The notes below the pieces were generated by a model that had not been told where the DNA came from, made no database searches, and saw only the letters and a list, made by a program, of their open reading frames with translations. Shown here one piece after another: positions 8,025 to 16,377 of a stretch of DNA of 64,000 nt. Location of the stretch: assembly GCF_014837015.1 (NCBI RefSeq), contig NZ_JACSPT010000008.1:92662-156661 (forward strand). Reading direction: 5' to 3'. Source of the DNA: Acinetobacter pecorum. GTDB taxonomy: Bacteria; Pseudomonadota; Gammaproteobacteria; Pseudomonadales; Moraxellaceae. The position numbers and the translations under genes are program-made. Each line of letters starts with the position of its first letter. Position 1 is the first letter of the stretch.

Positions 8025-10250
8025 GTGATAACACAATTAGAAAGTTTTTTCGTAAAAGAAAATATATCTGTAACACCTAAAGATATTACCTATTGTTTAT
8101 GTATAAGAGTAAGTGAGATTACCCCTTGGATTTTAGAAAGATTAGAGTTTTGCTTAAGTTATTATAGTCCACAGCCGGAAATTAATGTTGTAGATTTTGG
8201 CTCTGAGGATTTTTTTGCTACAGAGATTAAAAATATTTGTGAAAAATATGGAGCAAATTATATTTTTGAGAATGATAGAGAGGAATTTTCACTAGCTAAA
8301 GCACGTAATATTGCTGTTAATAATGTAAAAACTAAATATTTTCTTTTATCTGATATAGACTTTGTATTTGATAAAAATGTTTTTGCTAATTTAGCGAAAG
8401 ATGCAGAACAATTAAAAATGCATATTTATCCAAAAAGATTTTTAACAATGTCAATATGTCATTTAGAGGAAAATGAAACAAATAAATTTTGGAATAGTGA
8501 AGATAAAGTAAGTTTTATCAAAGAGTTAAATTATTTTGTTTCTAAAGCTGAATATGGAAAAGATATAGAATTCTATACAAGCTATAGTAATGTATTTTTC
8601 ATGACTAAGGAGCTATTTAATTTAATAGGAGGATACTGTGACAAATTTAGAGGGCATGGTTCAGAAGATTTTGATTTAATGTTAAGAATTGGGTTGATCT
8701 GCTCAGATATTCCTAAGCCAGAACAATTAAATAAAGACTTTTATGGTCCATTAAAAGATTCTTTTTGGGGAGATAAATATTATTCAGGTTTCAGAAGATA
8801 TATTGAAGCTGTGATGTTTTCTAATGAAAGTCTAGGATATAAAGCTTACCATTTATGGCATCCAAAACCAAAAAATAATGGTTATTGGACTAATAACAAT
8901 GACTGGAAGAGAGAGAAATTTAATGAAGTGATTTCAGCTTATATTGAAAAAGAGGAAAAGGTATTAGAAGCTGATTATTTAATTAAAGATAAAAACTGTC
9001 TTTGCTTAATGAATGACTATAAAAACTGGAGATATTTTTTACCATTAAAATATCTTGGTTATAATTTAAAAGTTTTATCAAGGAATAATTTGGAAGAAAT
9101 TGTCGAAGGTTATAAGCTTATTTCTGAAGGCAAAGTTGATTTTTTATGTATGTTTAATCCATATATGAAAAGTCATAAGAAATATAAAGATTTATTTGAT
9201 TTTGCAAAGAAAAATGGTGTAGAGGTTTCAGTTATAGAGCGAGGAGGTCTGCCAAACTCTATCTATTATGCTAACCAAGTTAGTTATGATGATAATGACT
9301 TTAAAAATACAAAAATATTAGATAAAGAACTAAGTGAAGAAGATATTTTTTTAACAAAAAACTATATAAATAGTTTAGTAACAGGATCTCATACTTTAGA
9401 GTCAATGGAGACTTATGATGAAACGATTTCTAAACCAAGCATAGAAATACTCAAATTTAAACAATCTATTTTTATTCCTCTTCAACTTAATGATGATATG
9501 GCTGTTACATTTTTTAATGAAGGTTATTTAAAATATGAAGAGTTTTTAGATGAATTAGAAAATACTATAATTAAAAATAAAAATATCCAATTTGTCATTA
9601 AGCCACACCCATTAGATAAAAAAGCTAATAGATTTGATTATGAAAATGTAACCAATTTAAATAATGAGAATATACATGCTGTAATAGATTGTGTAAATGC
9701 TATTCTTTTATATAATTCAGGCGTAGGGTTGTTAGCGCTTGCACATAATAAACCTGTTTATACTGTTGGTAATGCATATTATAGTTTTAATGGTACATTG
9801 ACTAAGCAGATAGAAAGTCTGGAGATTATTATTAAAGACTTATATAATAATGAAGTATTTGATTTAAATGAAAGTAAAACTATAAGATTGTTTAACTGGT
9901 TGATTACAGAAAAATATAGTTGGTTTACTGCAAAAGATATTATTAAAGAGTTTGATAATAGAAAATCACATGCCTACGATTATATTAATGTCGAGTTTTT
10001 TAACTTTAAAGGAAAAACATGGTTTTCTGGTTTAAATCCCCTTTTTAGCTATAATAATAGAAGTTATTTAAATGCTATGTTAAGAGTAGAGAACCCTAAA
10101 AACTCATCTATTAAAGATAAAAATGAGAAAAAACCCTTAAAAAATATTAATGTAACTGCTGAGAAGACATCAATTTTTATGAAAAAGGTGAAAAAGCTTC
10201 AGAGAGATCCAAAAGCTTTTGTAGTGGATTTTATTAAGAAAAGAATATAA
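8025..10250 (+). CDS. Two-domain glycosyltransferase: GT-A domain fused to KpsC/KpsS-like domain, putative capsule polymerase
   Basis: This 741-residue protein has two different transferase modules. The N-terminal half (about 20-300) is GT-A like: LSDIDFVFD gives the metal-binding DID at 110-112, and GHGSEDFDL (210-218) matches the acceptor motif of galactosyl/GalNAc-type GT2 and GT7 C-domain enzymes. The C-terminal half (about 330-650) resembles the capsule-synthesis fold of KpsC and KpsS, with IERGG (404-408), IKPHP (525-529) and YNSGVGLLAL (563-572). A pairing of this kind fits a bifunctional polymerase building a repeat that contains a Kdo-like acid and a second sugar; that is inference. 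The start is GTG at 8025 with GAGGA at 8013-8017. Base composition is far more AT-rich than kpsMTED, suggesting a separately acquired serotype-specific cassette. The last ~70 residues are Lys-rich, perhaps for membrane attachment. Confidence 0.75.
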   Translation: MITQLESFFVKENISVTPKDITYCLCIRVSEITPWILERLEFCLSYYSPQPEINVVDFGSEDFFATEIKNICEKYGANYIFENDREEFSLAKARNIAVNNVKTKYFLLSDIDFVFDKNVFANLAKDAEQLKMHIYPKRFLTMSICHLEENETNKFWNSEDKVSFIKELNYFVSKAEYGKDIEFYTSYSNVFFMTKELFNLIGGYCDKFRGHGSEDFDLMLRIGLICSDIPKPEQLNKDFYGPLKDSFWGDKYYSGFRRYIEAVMFSNESLGYKAYHLWHPKPKNNGYWTNNNDWKREKFNEVISAYIEKEEKVLEADYLIKDKNCLCLMNDYKNWRYFLPLKYLGYNLKVLSRNNLEEIVEGYKLISEGKVDFLCMFNPYMKSHKKYKDLFDFAKKNGVEVSVIERGGLPNSIYYANQVSYDDNDFKNTKILDKELSEEDIFLTKNYINSLVTGSHTLESMETYDETISKPSIEILKFKQSIFIPLQLNDDMAVTFFNEGYLKYEEFLDELENTIIKNKNIQFVIKPHPLDKKANRFDYENVTNLNNENIHAVIDCVNAILLYNSGVGLLALAHNKPVYTVGNAYYSFNGTLTKQIESLEIIIKDLYNNEVFDLNESKTIRLFNWLITEKYSWFTAKDIIKEFDNRKSHAYDYINVEFFNFKGKTWFSGLNPLFSYNNRSYLNAMLRVENPKNSSIKDKNEKKPLKNINVTAEKTSIFMKKVKKLQRDPKAFVVDFIKKRI

Positions 10251-10349
10251 TTTTGATTGGCTAACTTAAGAGTTGATCATATTTTTAATTGTTTAATTTC
10301 TTAATATTATTTTAAATGTTCAATATTAGTTAAATTGGAGTAATTTGTA

Positions 10350-11672
10350 GTGAGTAAATATCTTATTGGAATAAGAACTACAAAATTAGATATTCAAACT
10401 TTAACTCTATTTTTATATTATAAGAATGCTGGAATTGATGTCGTTTTTGTTGTTGATGAAATAAAAAATAAAGTAGATTTCGGTATATTTCCAAAAATAT
10501 CTTTAAATCTTGATATCTTATTAAAATTAAGGCTTTATTTCGAGCATGAAAAAATAGGCTGGTTATGTGGGGATTTTGGTTTATATTTAATGGCATTGGA
10601 GTATCCAAATTATGAAGGATATTGGCTTATAGAAGATGATGCTTTTGTATTTAGTGAGAATTTACTCTTCTATCTTGGGCAACCTTTATTAGAAAAATTA
10701 GACCTCTGTGCTAAATCTTTTTGGAAAGCACATGATGGATGGCCTTGGAAGGAAAGCGCAGAGCAATATTTTAATATACCTGTAGCAAAGAAAATGTCAT
10801 TCGGAATTGTTTATGTATCGAAAAATTTTTGTTTAGAAGCATTAAGAAAAAGAATAGAATATGTAGAGCTTTATTCTAAAAATAATTTTCTTAATTTTTT
10901 AAATGATGAGTCATTTTTAGCAAATTTTAGTCAAAATTATAAAAATTTACGTATGGATGAATTGTATAGTAAAGATGATTTAGAAAATTTTAATTTTACA
11001 ACCAGTGGTAACTTATATTTTATTAATCCAAACTTTGTAAATATTAAGCAAGGTTTTTATCATCCTATTATTATATCTACTAACTCTCAGGATTGTAATG
11101 ATCGAATTATTTATATTTTAAAAAGGCAAAAAAAATTAGGGCGATATTATAAAAAATTATTAATTAATAAAATTAATGAAAATTTAGAAAAAACTAAATC
11201 TGGATTTCAACCTAGAGTATTAGTTTGTGTGATTTATAAAGGCTCTAACAATGTTTATGAATTGGTGAAAGTAATTAAAAAACGTTGGGCAGATTGTATT
11301 ATTCTAAATTTATTAGAAAGTGAGATATCTTTTGAAGCTATCGACAATTTAAAAGTTAAAAATATTGAGTCTGGATTAGAGATGGTAGAAAAAACCTATC
11401 CGAATTATGATGGGGTATGGATTCTTGATGAAAAATTTCAAATTGAACTTGATAATAACCAAAGCTTAGTAAAACAGCTAGAGGTACCTGAAAGAGAAAA
11501 AGTTAATTTCGGATATATAGAAATTAGTACTTTGACTAATTCTATTTGCGCTTATTATATTAATTTTGATTATTTTGAAAAAAATGGTTTTATTGCTAAT
11601 TTAGCTACGAATTTAGATTACTTTTATGAAAAATCTTTTTTATCATTAAATAATGATCAAAAAAATTATTAA
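10350..11672 (+). CDS. Putative glycosyltransferase with duplicated GT-A-like halves, capsule locus
   Basis: I do not recognise a named family for this 440-residue protein. The N-terminal half contains YPNYEGYWLIEDDAF with an EDD motif at 95-97, like the metal-binding motif of GT-A transferases. The C-terminal half repeats the pattern as YPNYDGVWILDEKF, and KKMSFGIVYVS in the first half is echoed by EKVNFGYIEIS in the second. The protein therefore looks like two related domains, the second lacking the paired acids. The start is GTG at 10350 with TTGGAG at 10335-10340. Composition is very AT-rich, like the gene before it. The 3' end overlaps kpsC by 20 bases. A glycosyltransferase or sugar-modifying role is inferred from the locus and the EDD motif only. 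Confidence 0.6.
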   Translation: MSKYLIGIRTTKLDIQTLTLFLYYKNAGIDVVFVVDEIKNKVDFGIFPKISLNLDILLKLRLYFEHEKIGWLCGDFGLYLMALEYPNYEGYWLIEDDAFVFSENLLFYLGQPLLEKLDLCAKSFWKAHDGWPWKESAEQYFNIPVAKKMSFGIVYVSKNFCLEALRKRIEYVELYSKNNFLNFLNDESFLANFSQNYKNLRMDELYSKDDLENFNFTTSGNLYFINPNFVNIKQGFYHPIIISTNSQDCNDRIIYILKRQKKLGRYYKKLLINKINENLEKTKSGFQPRVLVCVIYKGSNNVYELVKVIKKRWADCIILNLLESEISFEAIDNLKVKNIESGLEMVEKTYPNYDGVWILDEKFQIELDNNQSLVKQLEVPEREKVNFGYIEISTLTNSICAYYINFDYFEKNGFIANLATNLDYFYEKSFLSLNNDQKNY

Positions 11673-13698
11673 TATTTTGGAAACTATGTATTATCTTTTT
11701 GAAAAAACACATCAATTCTCTTTGAGAAATTTTCTTTATCGAAATAAGTTACATGTATGGGAAACGACTTTTCAACCATATACATTTCTTTTAACAGGCT
11801 GGGGCCGTAAAAAAAGCTTCTTTAAAGCTCAGACTTTTGCCGAAAAAAAGGGTTTAAAAGCGCTCTGTTTAGAGGATGGATTTATCCGTTCTCTCGGCTT
11901 AGGTAAAGATGGTTACGCACCTCTTTCTCTTGTAGTCGATGAAACCGGAATTTATTTTGATGCCTTGCAGACTTCAGACTTGGAACAACTGATTTTTCAA
12001 CCTGAAAGTGAAGAATTAAACTTACGTGCTGAACACGCAATTCAGACCATTCTGCGTCATAAAATCACCAAATATAATCAAAAATTCCAAAGCATAGATC
12101 CAGCTCAATTTAATCCAAATACCCAACATATCTTAGTGATTGATCAAACTTATGGCGATCAATCGATTAAATATGCAGGTGCTACGCCAGAAACCTTTAA
12201 GACCATGCTGGTACAAGCTTGTTTAGATCATCCAGAAGCGACGATTTGGGTTAAAACCCATCCAGACGTATTGGCAGGTAAAGCACAATCACATTTTCAA
12301 CCGCAAGACTTTGCATCTGCAAATATTCAGGTCTTAACGGAAGCTTATAATCCAATTGAATTATTGGGCCATATGGACGAAGTCTATGTGGTCAGTTCAC
12401 AACTGGGCTTCGAAGCCTTGTTATGTGGCAAAAAAGTTCACTGTTTTGGTGTGCCGTGGTATGCGGGCTGGGGGCTTACGGATGATCAGCATGCCCCCCT
12501 GCATATCCTGCATGGCAGGCGCTCTCAAGCTAAATCTTTAATGCATTTATTTGCCTGTGCGTATTTACAATATGCCCGTTATGTTAATCCGGTGACAGCA
12601 CAGCGTTGTGAGCTAGAAGAAATCCTTGAGTTGCTGATCCCAAATATTCAGTTCCAGCAACGCCTAGCTCCATCCTATACAGCTTATGGGTTTAGCCCCT
12701 GGAAGAAAAATTTTATTGCTGCTTATTTAGCTTTTCCTAAGCTTAAGCTAAATTTCCAACGCTATTTCAAACCTCAAAAAAATGCTCATGTTTTGGCATG
12801 GGGCAAAAAAGCCAAACAGTTAAAAGATCTGAACTATGAACAGGTCACGACAGTTGAAGATGGTTTTATTCGTTCTGTGGGTCTGGGTGCAAAGCTGATT
12901 CGTCCATGCTCTCTGGTTTTTGATGATATCGGGATTTATTATGATGCCACACAGCCATCCCGTATTGAGCAGCTCCTCAATCAGATAGAGTTGAATCCTT
13001 CACAAATAAAACGCGCACAACATTTGCAGAGATTGTTGATTGATCTAAATATTTCAAAATACAATGTAGGGGAATCAAGACAATTAAAACGCCCTCAGCA
13101 CTCGCGCATTTTATTGGTAGTAGGGCAGGTTGAAGATGATATGTCAATTCAGCTAGGTGGAATCGGGATTAAAACTAATCTGGATTTGCTGAAAAAGGTG
13201 CGGGAAGATCATCCGGACAGTTATATTATCTATAAACCCCATCCAGATGTACAAACGGGTTTGCGGGTCGGGAAAATTTCCGACCAAGACATGTTAACCT
13301 ATGCTAACCAAATTGAATTGAACACCTCTATTTTAGAATGTTTTGAAATTTGTGATGAGGTACATACGATAACCTCACTCAGTGGCTTTGAGGCCCTGAT
13401 TCGAGGCTTAAAAGTTTATTGTTATGGTTTATCATTTTATGCAGGTTGGGGATTAACACAGGACTTGTATTCATCACAAAGACGCAACAATAAAAATGTA
13501 AGCTTGGAAACTTTGTTATATGTAACTCTAGTAGAATATCCTACATATAATTTACCGAATACTCGGGCATCGGGTATTCCCTTGGTGCGTCCCGAGGATG
13601 TGATCGCTTATATCAAAAGTCAATTAGATCAACCGGTAGCTCATGATCATAAGTATAAGCGTGTATTATTATATTTATATAACAAGTTAAAAAAATAG
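11653..13698 (+). CDS. kpsC: Capsule Kdo-linker glycosyltransferase KpsC
   Basis: KpsC is a dual-module retaining beta-Kdo transferase. It extends the poly-Kdo linker on phosphatidylglycerol to which group 2 capsules are attached, at the cytoplasmic face of the inner membrane. The 681 residues (usual ~675) contain two homologous halves. EDGFIRSLGLG occurs at 74 and EDGFIRSVGLG at 402; KTHPDV and YKPHPDV, and YAGWGLT, also occur once in each half. The proposed ATG at 11653 lies inside the preceding gene; a second ATG in frame at 11686 is possible. Base composition returns to that of kpsMTED within the first ~100 bases, marking the right edge of the AT-rich segment. kpsS follows 12 bases later. 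Confidence 0.94.
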   Translation: MIKKIINILETMYYLFEKTHQFSLRNFLYRNKLHVWETTFQPYTFLLTGWGRKKSFFKAQTFAEKKGLKALCLEDGFIRSLGLGKDGYAPLSLVVDETGIYFDALQTSDLEQLIFQPESEELNLRAEHAIQTILRHKITKYNQKFQSIDPAQFNPNTQHILVIDQTYGDQSIKYAGATPETFKTMLVQACLDHPEATIWVKTHPDVLAGKAQSHFQPQDFASANIQVLTEAYNPIELLGHMDEVYVVSSQLGFEALLCGKKVHCFGVPWYAGWGLTDDQHAPLHILHGRRSQAKSLMHLFACAYLQYARYVNPVTAQRCELEEILELLIPNIQFQQRLAPSYTAYGFSPWKKNFIAAYLAFPKLKLNFQRYFKPQKNAHVLAWGKKAKQLKDLNYEQVTTVEDGFIRSVGLGAKLIRPCSLVFDDIGIYYDATQPSRIEQLLNQIELNPSQIKRAQHLQRLLIDLNISKYNVGESRQLKRPQHSRILLVVGQVEDDMSIQLGGIGIKTNLDLLKKVREDHPDSYIIYKPHPDVQTGLRVGKISDQDMLTYANQIELNTSILECFEICDEVHTITSLSGFEALIRGLKVYCYGLSFYAGWGLTQDLYSSQRRNNKNVSLETLLYVTLVEYPTYNLPNTRASGIPLVRPEDVIAYIKSQLDQPVAHDHKYKRVLLYLYNKLKK

Positions 13699-13710
13699 GT
13701 TAATTTCTTT

Positions 13711-14970
13711 ATGTCAGTTCATGTGAATCGTTTATTGCTTTCTGAACGGGTTCTGTTATTACAGGGGCCGATGGGAAACTTTTTTAATCGTTTTTCTGCC
13801 TGGCTCAAAGATCATGATATTCAATGCTTGAAAGTGAATCTGAATGGTGGAGATCAATTTTTTTCACGTTCTTTTGAATACAACTTTGATTTTACAGGTA
13901 CTTACGCCGATTTTTCAGCCTGGATCGAAGACTTGCTTTTGTCTCAAGAGATTGATGCAGTGGTCTGTTTTGGAGACTGTCGCAAGTATCATCAAGCTGC
14001 AAAAAAAGTTGCCTTAAAGCATCGAATTAACTTTTTTGCTTTTGAGGAAGGCTATATTCGGCCGAACTATATTACGTTTGAGCAAGATGGGGTAAATTTC
14101 TTTTCCAACTTCTTATCGCATTTAAAATTAAAAACAAAAAAACCTAAAAATACCCAAGTGAAAAAAGTATCTGAAGTCAATAATAGTTATCGTTCGATGC
14201 TGATCAGTGTCATGGTCTATTATGTATTTATGCTGCTTTTCTCCTGGAAATACCCACATTATAAACATCATCGGCAGATGAGTATCTGGTCAGAAATTTA
14301 TTATTGGGTCTGGTCGGGTGTGCGACGGATTAAAAATTCTTTCGTAGAAGAAAAACAGTTTAATGCATTTATACAGGCCTATAAAAAACGTTATTTTGTT
14401 TTTGCACTACAAGTACATAATGACTTTCAGATTCGTACCCATTCTGATTTAAAATGCATGAAAAAGTACATTGAAATGGTCATTCAGGATTTTGCACAAC
14501 ATGCAGATCCATATCATCATTTGGTGCTCAAACATCATCCGATGGATCGTGGCTATCGTAATTATGCCTCTTATATTCGTAAGCTAGTGAAGTCTCATGA
14601 TGTTGAAGGGCGTGTTCACTATTTTTGTGATATTCATTTACCTACCCTATTAAAAAATAGTCTGGGTTTTGTTGCAGTAAATAGTACGACAGGCATTCAG
14701 GCTTTGTATCACCATATTCCTGTCAAGGTATTGGGCTATGCACTCTATAACTTGCCTAAGCTGACCAACCAACGGCCACTGGCTAAATTCTGGAGGAATC
14801 CAGGTAAGGTGGATCAGGTGTATTTTAATTACTTCCGTGAAGAGCTGATTAATTATTCTCAATTAAACGGGGCATTTTATGGTGCTTCACCTTGGATGGA
14901 TCACTATGATCTGTCGCATATCGAGGTAGATGTAGAAATGCAGCCGGTCAATAATCCTGTTTCCATCTGA
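13711..14970 (+). CDS. kpsS: Capsule Kdo-linker glycosyltransferase KpsS
   Basis: KpsS adds the first Kdo to the phosphatidylglycerol acceptor, initiating the linker that KpsC extends. The 419-residue protein shows LLLQGPMGNFFNRFSAWL near the N-terminus, EEGYIRPNYITFE (related to the EDGFIRS motif of KpsC), LKHHPMDRGYRNY, and VNSTTGIQALYHHIPVKVLG near the C-terminus. A hydrophobic segment around residue 165-180 may associate with the membrane. It is the last gene of the capsule locus and is followed by a strong terminator at 15101-15134. Confidence 0.92.
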   Translation: MSVHVNRLLLSERVLLLQGPMGNFFNRFSAWLKDHDIQCLKVNLNGGDQFFSRSFEYNFDFTGTYADFSAWIEDLLLSQEIDAVVCFGDCRKYHQAAKKVALKHRINFFAFEEGYIRPNYITFEQDGVNFFSNFLSHLKLKTKKPKNTQVKKVSEVNNSYRSMLISVMVYYVFMLLFSWKYPHYKHHRQMSIWSEIYYWVWSGVRRIKNSFVEEKQFNAFIQAYKKRYFVFALQVHNDFQIRTHSDLKCMKKYIEMVIQDFAQHADPYHHLVLKHHPMDRGYRNYASYIRKLVKSHDVEGRVHYFCDIHLPTLLKNSLGFVAVNSTTGIQALYHHIPVKVLGYALYNLPKLTNQRPLAKFWRNPGKVDQVYFNYFREELINYSQLNGAFYGASPWMDHYDLSHIEVDVEMQPVNNPVSI

Positions 14971-15100
14971 TCGGGATGAGAGCCTTCATGGCTCATATAA
15001 TTAACTGGTAAAATTTAGAAATTTTAGAAATCTTGTTGAGAGAAATCCTTAAATAAAATACTTTTGCCCGAAATTCATTGAAGAGCAGAAAAGAATTTAA

Positions 15101-15134
15101 AAAAAAGCCCTGATCGAAAAATCAGGGCTTTTTT
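15101..15134. terminator. Bidirectional terminator between kpsS and the tRNA-Gly genes
   Basis: AAAAAGCCCTGAT and ATCAGGGCTTTTT form a perfect stem around a 6-base loop, with an A run before and a T run after. It can therefore stop kpsS transcription on the plus strand and tRNA transcription on the minus strand. Confidence 0.88.
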
Positions 15135-15140
15135 AGAATC

Positions 15141-15216
15141 TGGAGCGGGAAAGGAGACTCGAACTCCCGACCCCAACCTTGGCAAGGTTATGCTCTACCA
15201 ACTGAGCTATTCCCGC
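15141..15216 (-). tRNA. tRNA-Gly (anticodon GCC), copy with encoded CCA
   Basis: The reverse complement starts GCGGGAATAGCTCAGTTGG and ends TTTCCCGCTCCA. It folds as a 76-base cloverleaf: a 7-bp acceptor stem (GCGGGAA/TTTCCCGC), the anticodon loop containing TTGCCAA with anticodon GCC, and GTTCGAGTC in the T arm. The CCA end is encoded. It lies 45 bases downstream of an otherwise identical copy, and both probably come from one transcript. Confidence 0.97.
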
Positions 15217-15261
15217 GGAGTCTATAAAGTTTTTTAAATGAAAAAACTAAATGAAAAAATT

Positions 15262-15337
15262 TTGAGCGGGAAAGGAGACTCGAACTCCCGACCCCAACCT
15301 TGGCAAGGTTATGCTCTACCAACTGAGCTATTCCCGC
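15262..15337 (-). tRNA. tRNA-Gly (anticodon GCC), copy with CAA instead of encoded CCA
   Basis: The 73-base tRNA body is identical to the neighbouring copy, including acceptor stem, GCC anticodon and T arm. The three bases after the discriminator read CAA rather than CCA. If the gene is functional, the end must be trimmed and rebuilt by the CCA-adding enzyme. It is the promoter-proximal copy of the pair. Confidence 0.95.
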
Positions 15338-15346
15338 ATGCCGTGT

Positions 15347-15374
15347 ATAATACAGCATGCAAAAATGAGGTCAA
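15347..15374 (-). promoter_or_regulatory. Promoter of the tandem tRNA-Gly genes
   Basis: On the minus strand TTGACC (15369-15374) and TATTAT (15347-15352) are separated by 16 bases, with the tRNA 5' end 10 bases below the -10. This is a strong sigma-70 type match in the expected place. Confidence 0.75.
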
Positions 15375-15570
15375 CACCTTTGTTAAAAATCTTGCATCAA
15401 TTGCATAAAATAAAATCAAAATCCTTTGGATTAGACATTAAATAGCCAATATTTATCTGGTAGTTTATAAAACTTAGCCACAATCAACGGATTGCACCCA
15501 TATAGACTGCCAAAATACTTCGCAGAACAAGGTATACTGAAACCATATTTTTCAAAATTGGAGTCCGGCC

Positions 15571-15879
15571 ATGAGCTTAGAACAACAACTGAAAGACCGT
15601 TTGGCACAATTATCCCCAACCTATTTGGAAGTGGTTAATGAGTCCTCGGGCCATGGCGGTTATTTCCCGGGAAAAGAATCGCATTTTAAAACCGTCATTG
15701 TCAGTCAGGCTTTTGCCGGTTTGCGCCCCGTCCAGCGTCATCAGAAAGTTTATGCTGCTGCGGGTGATCTGCTGTCGAAAGACAAGATTCATGCGCTGGC
15801 GATTCATGCATTTTTACCTGAAGAATGGACAGGACAGGATACGAGCAGTCCTGCTTGTGCCCATGCACCAAAAAACTAA
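15571..15879 (+). CDS. BolA family protein
   Basis: This 102-residue protein has the BolA/IbaG fold motifs: LEVVNESSGHGGYFPGKESHFKTVIVSQAF, with the His and Ser/Gly positions used by BolA proteins, then RPVQRHQKVYAAAGDLL and IHALAIHAFLPEEW. BolA proteins bind monothiol glutaredoxins through a shared Fe-S cluster and affect cell shape and stress response. The C-terminal tail (TSSPACAHAPKN) contains an extra Cys and His. It lies 6 bases before the next gene, so the two are probably co-transcribed. Confidence 0.92.
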   Translation: MSLEQQLKDRLAQLSPTYLEVVNESSGHGGYFPGKESHFKTVIVSQAFAGLRPVQRHQKVYAAAGDLLSKDKIHALAIHAFLPEEWTGQDTSSPACAHAPKN

Positions 15880-15885
15880 GAGGAA

Positions 15886-16281
15886 ATGATGGAAACCCAA
15901 CTTTTAGTCAAGATTATCCATATGTCGGTAGCAGGATTGGCAATTGTCGCCATTCTTGCCCGTGCCTTGACCTTGTTTGTCGGCACCCAGGGAAATATGC
16001 CTAATCCGGTAGCACGCACCGTGTTAGTGGCTTTGCAGCATTTCGCCATCACGGTGATTGTACTGACCGGTATCGTGTCGCTTTTCCTTAAAGATTTTGA
16101 TGTGCAGCCCTGGTTCTATGCCAAAGTTATTTTATTTTTGGTACTGGTGTCCTCGCTAGGCAAAGCCTATAAAAAAGATGATTCGATTTTGCTGGTACAG
16201 CGTCGGGCTGGCTTATTTATTGCTGTGGTTTCATTGGTGTCTATTCTGGCTCTGGTGATGATCAAGCCGAATTTTGGCTAA
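15886..16281 (+). CDS. SirB-family inner-membrane protein
   Basis: The 131-residue protein has four hydrophobic segments (about 10-29, 44-64, 73-91, 105-125), consistent with a small polytopic membrane protein. Features such as LLVKIIHMSVAGLAI near the start and FYAKVILFLVLV in the middle resemble SirB2-type proteins, whose biochemical role is not established. It follows bolA with a 6-base gap and a good GAGG (15880-15883) before the ATG. Confidence 0.75.
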   Translation: MMETQLLVKIIHMSVAGLAIVAILARALTLFVGTQGNMPNPVARTVLVALQHFAITVIVLTGIVSLFLKDFDVQPWFYAKVILFLVLVSSLGKAYKKDDSILLVQRRAGLFIAVVSLVSILALVMIKPNFG

Positions 16282-16289
16282 AAATAGAC

Positions 16290-16313
16290 TGGCTATGACG
16301 ATCAGCATAGCCA
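16290..16313 (+). terminator. Weak hairpin after the SirB-like gene
   Basis: TGGCTATG and CATAGCCA form a perfect 8-bp stem around an 8-base loop just after the stop codon. No T run follows, so it may be a weak terminator or an mRNA 3' stabiliser. Confidence 0.35.
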
Positions 16314-16377
16314 TTACATCTGAATAATTAAAAAGTACAAATGTAGTAAAAGTAATTAAAAATTGACAGGAGGGGAC

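Noticed and set aside
11686..13698. Later ATG for kpsC
   Set aside because: It is possible, but the earlier ATG at 11653 gives an overlap with the upstream gene that fits translational coupling and normal length; left as the alternative.
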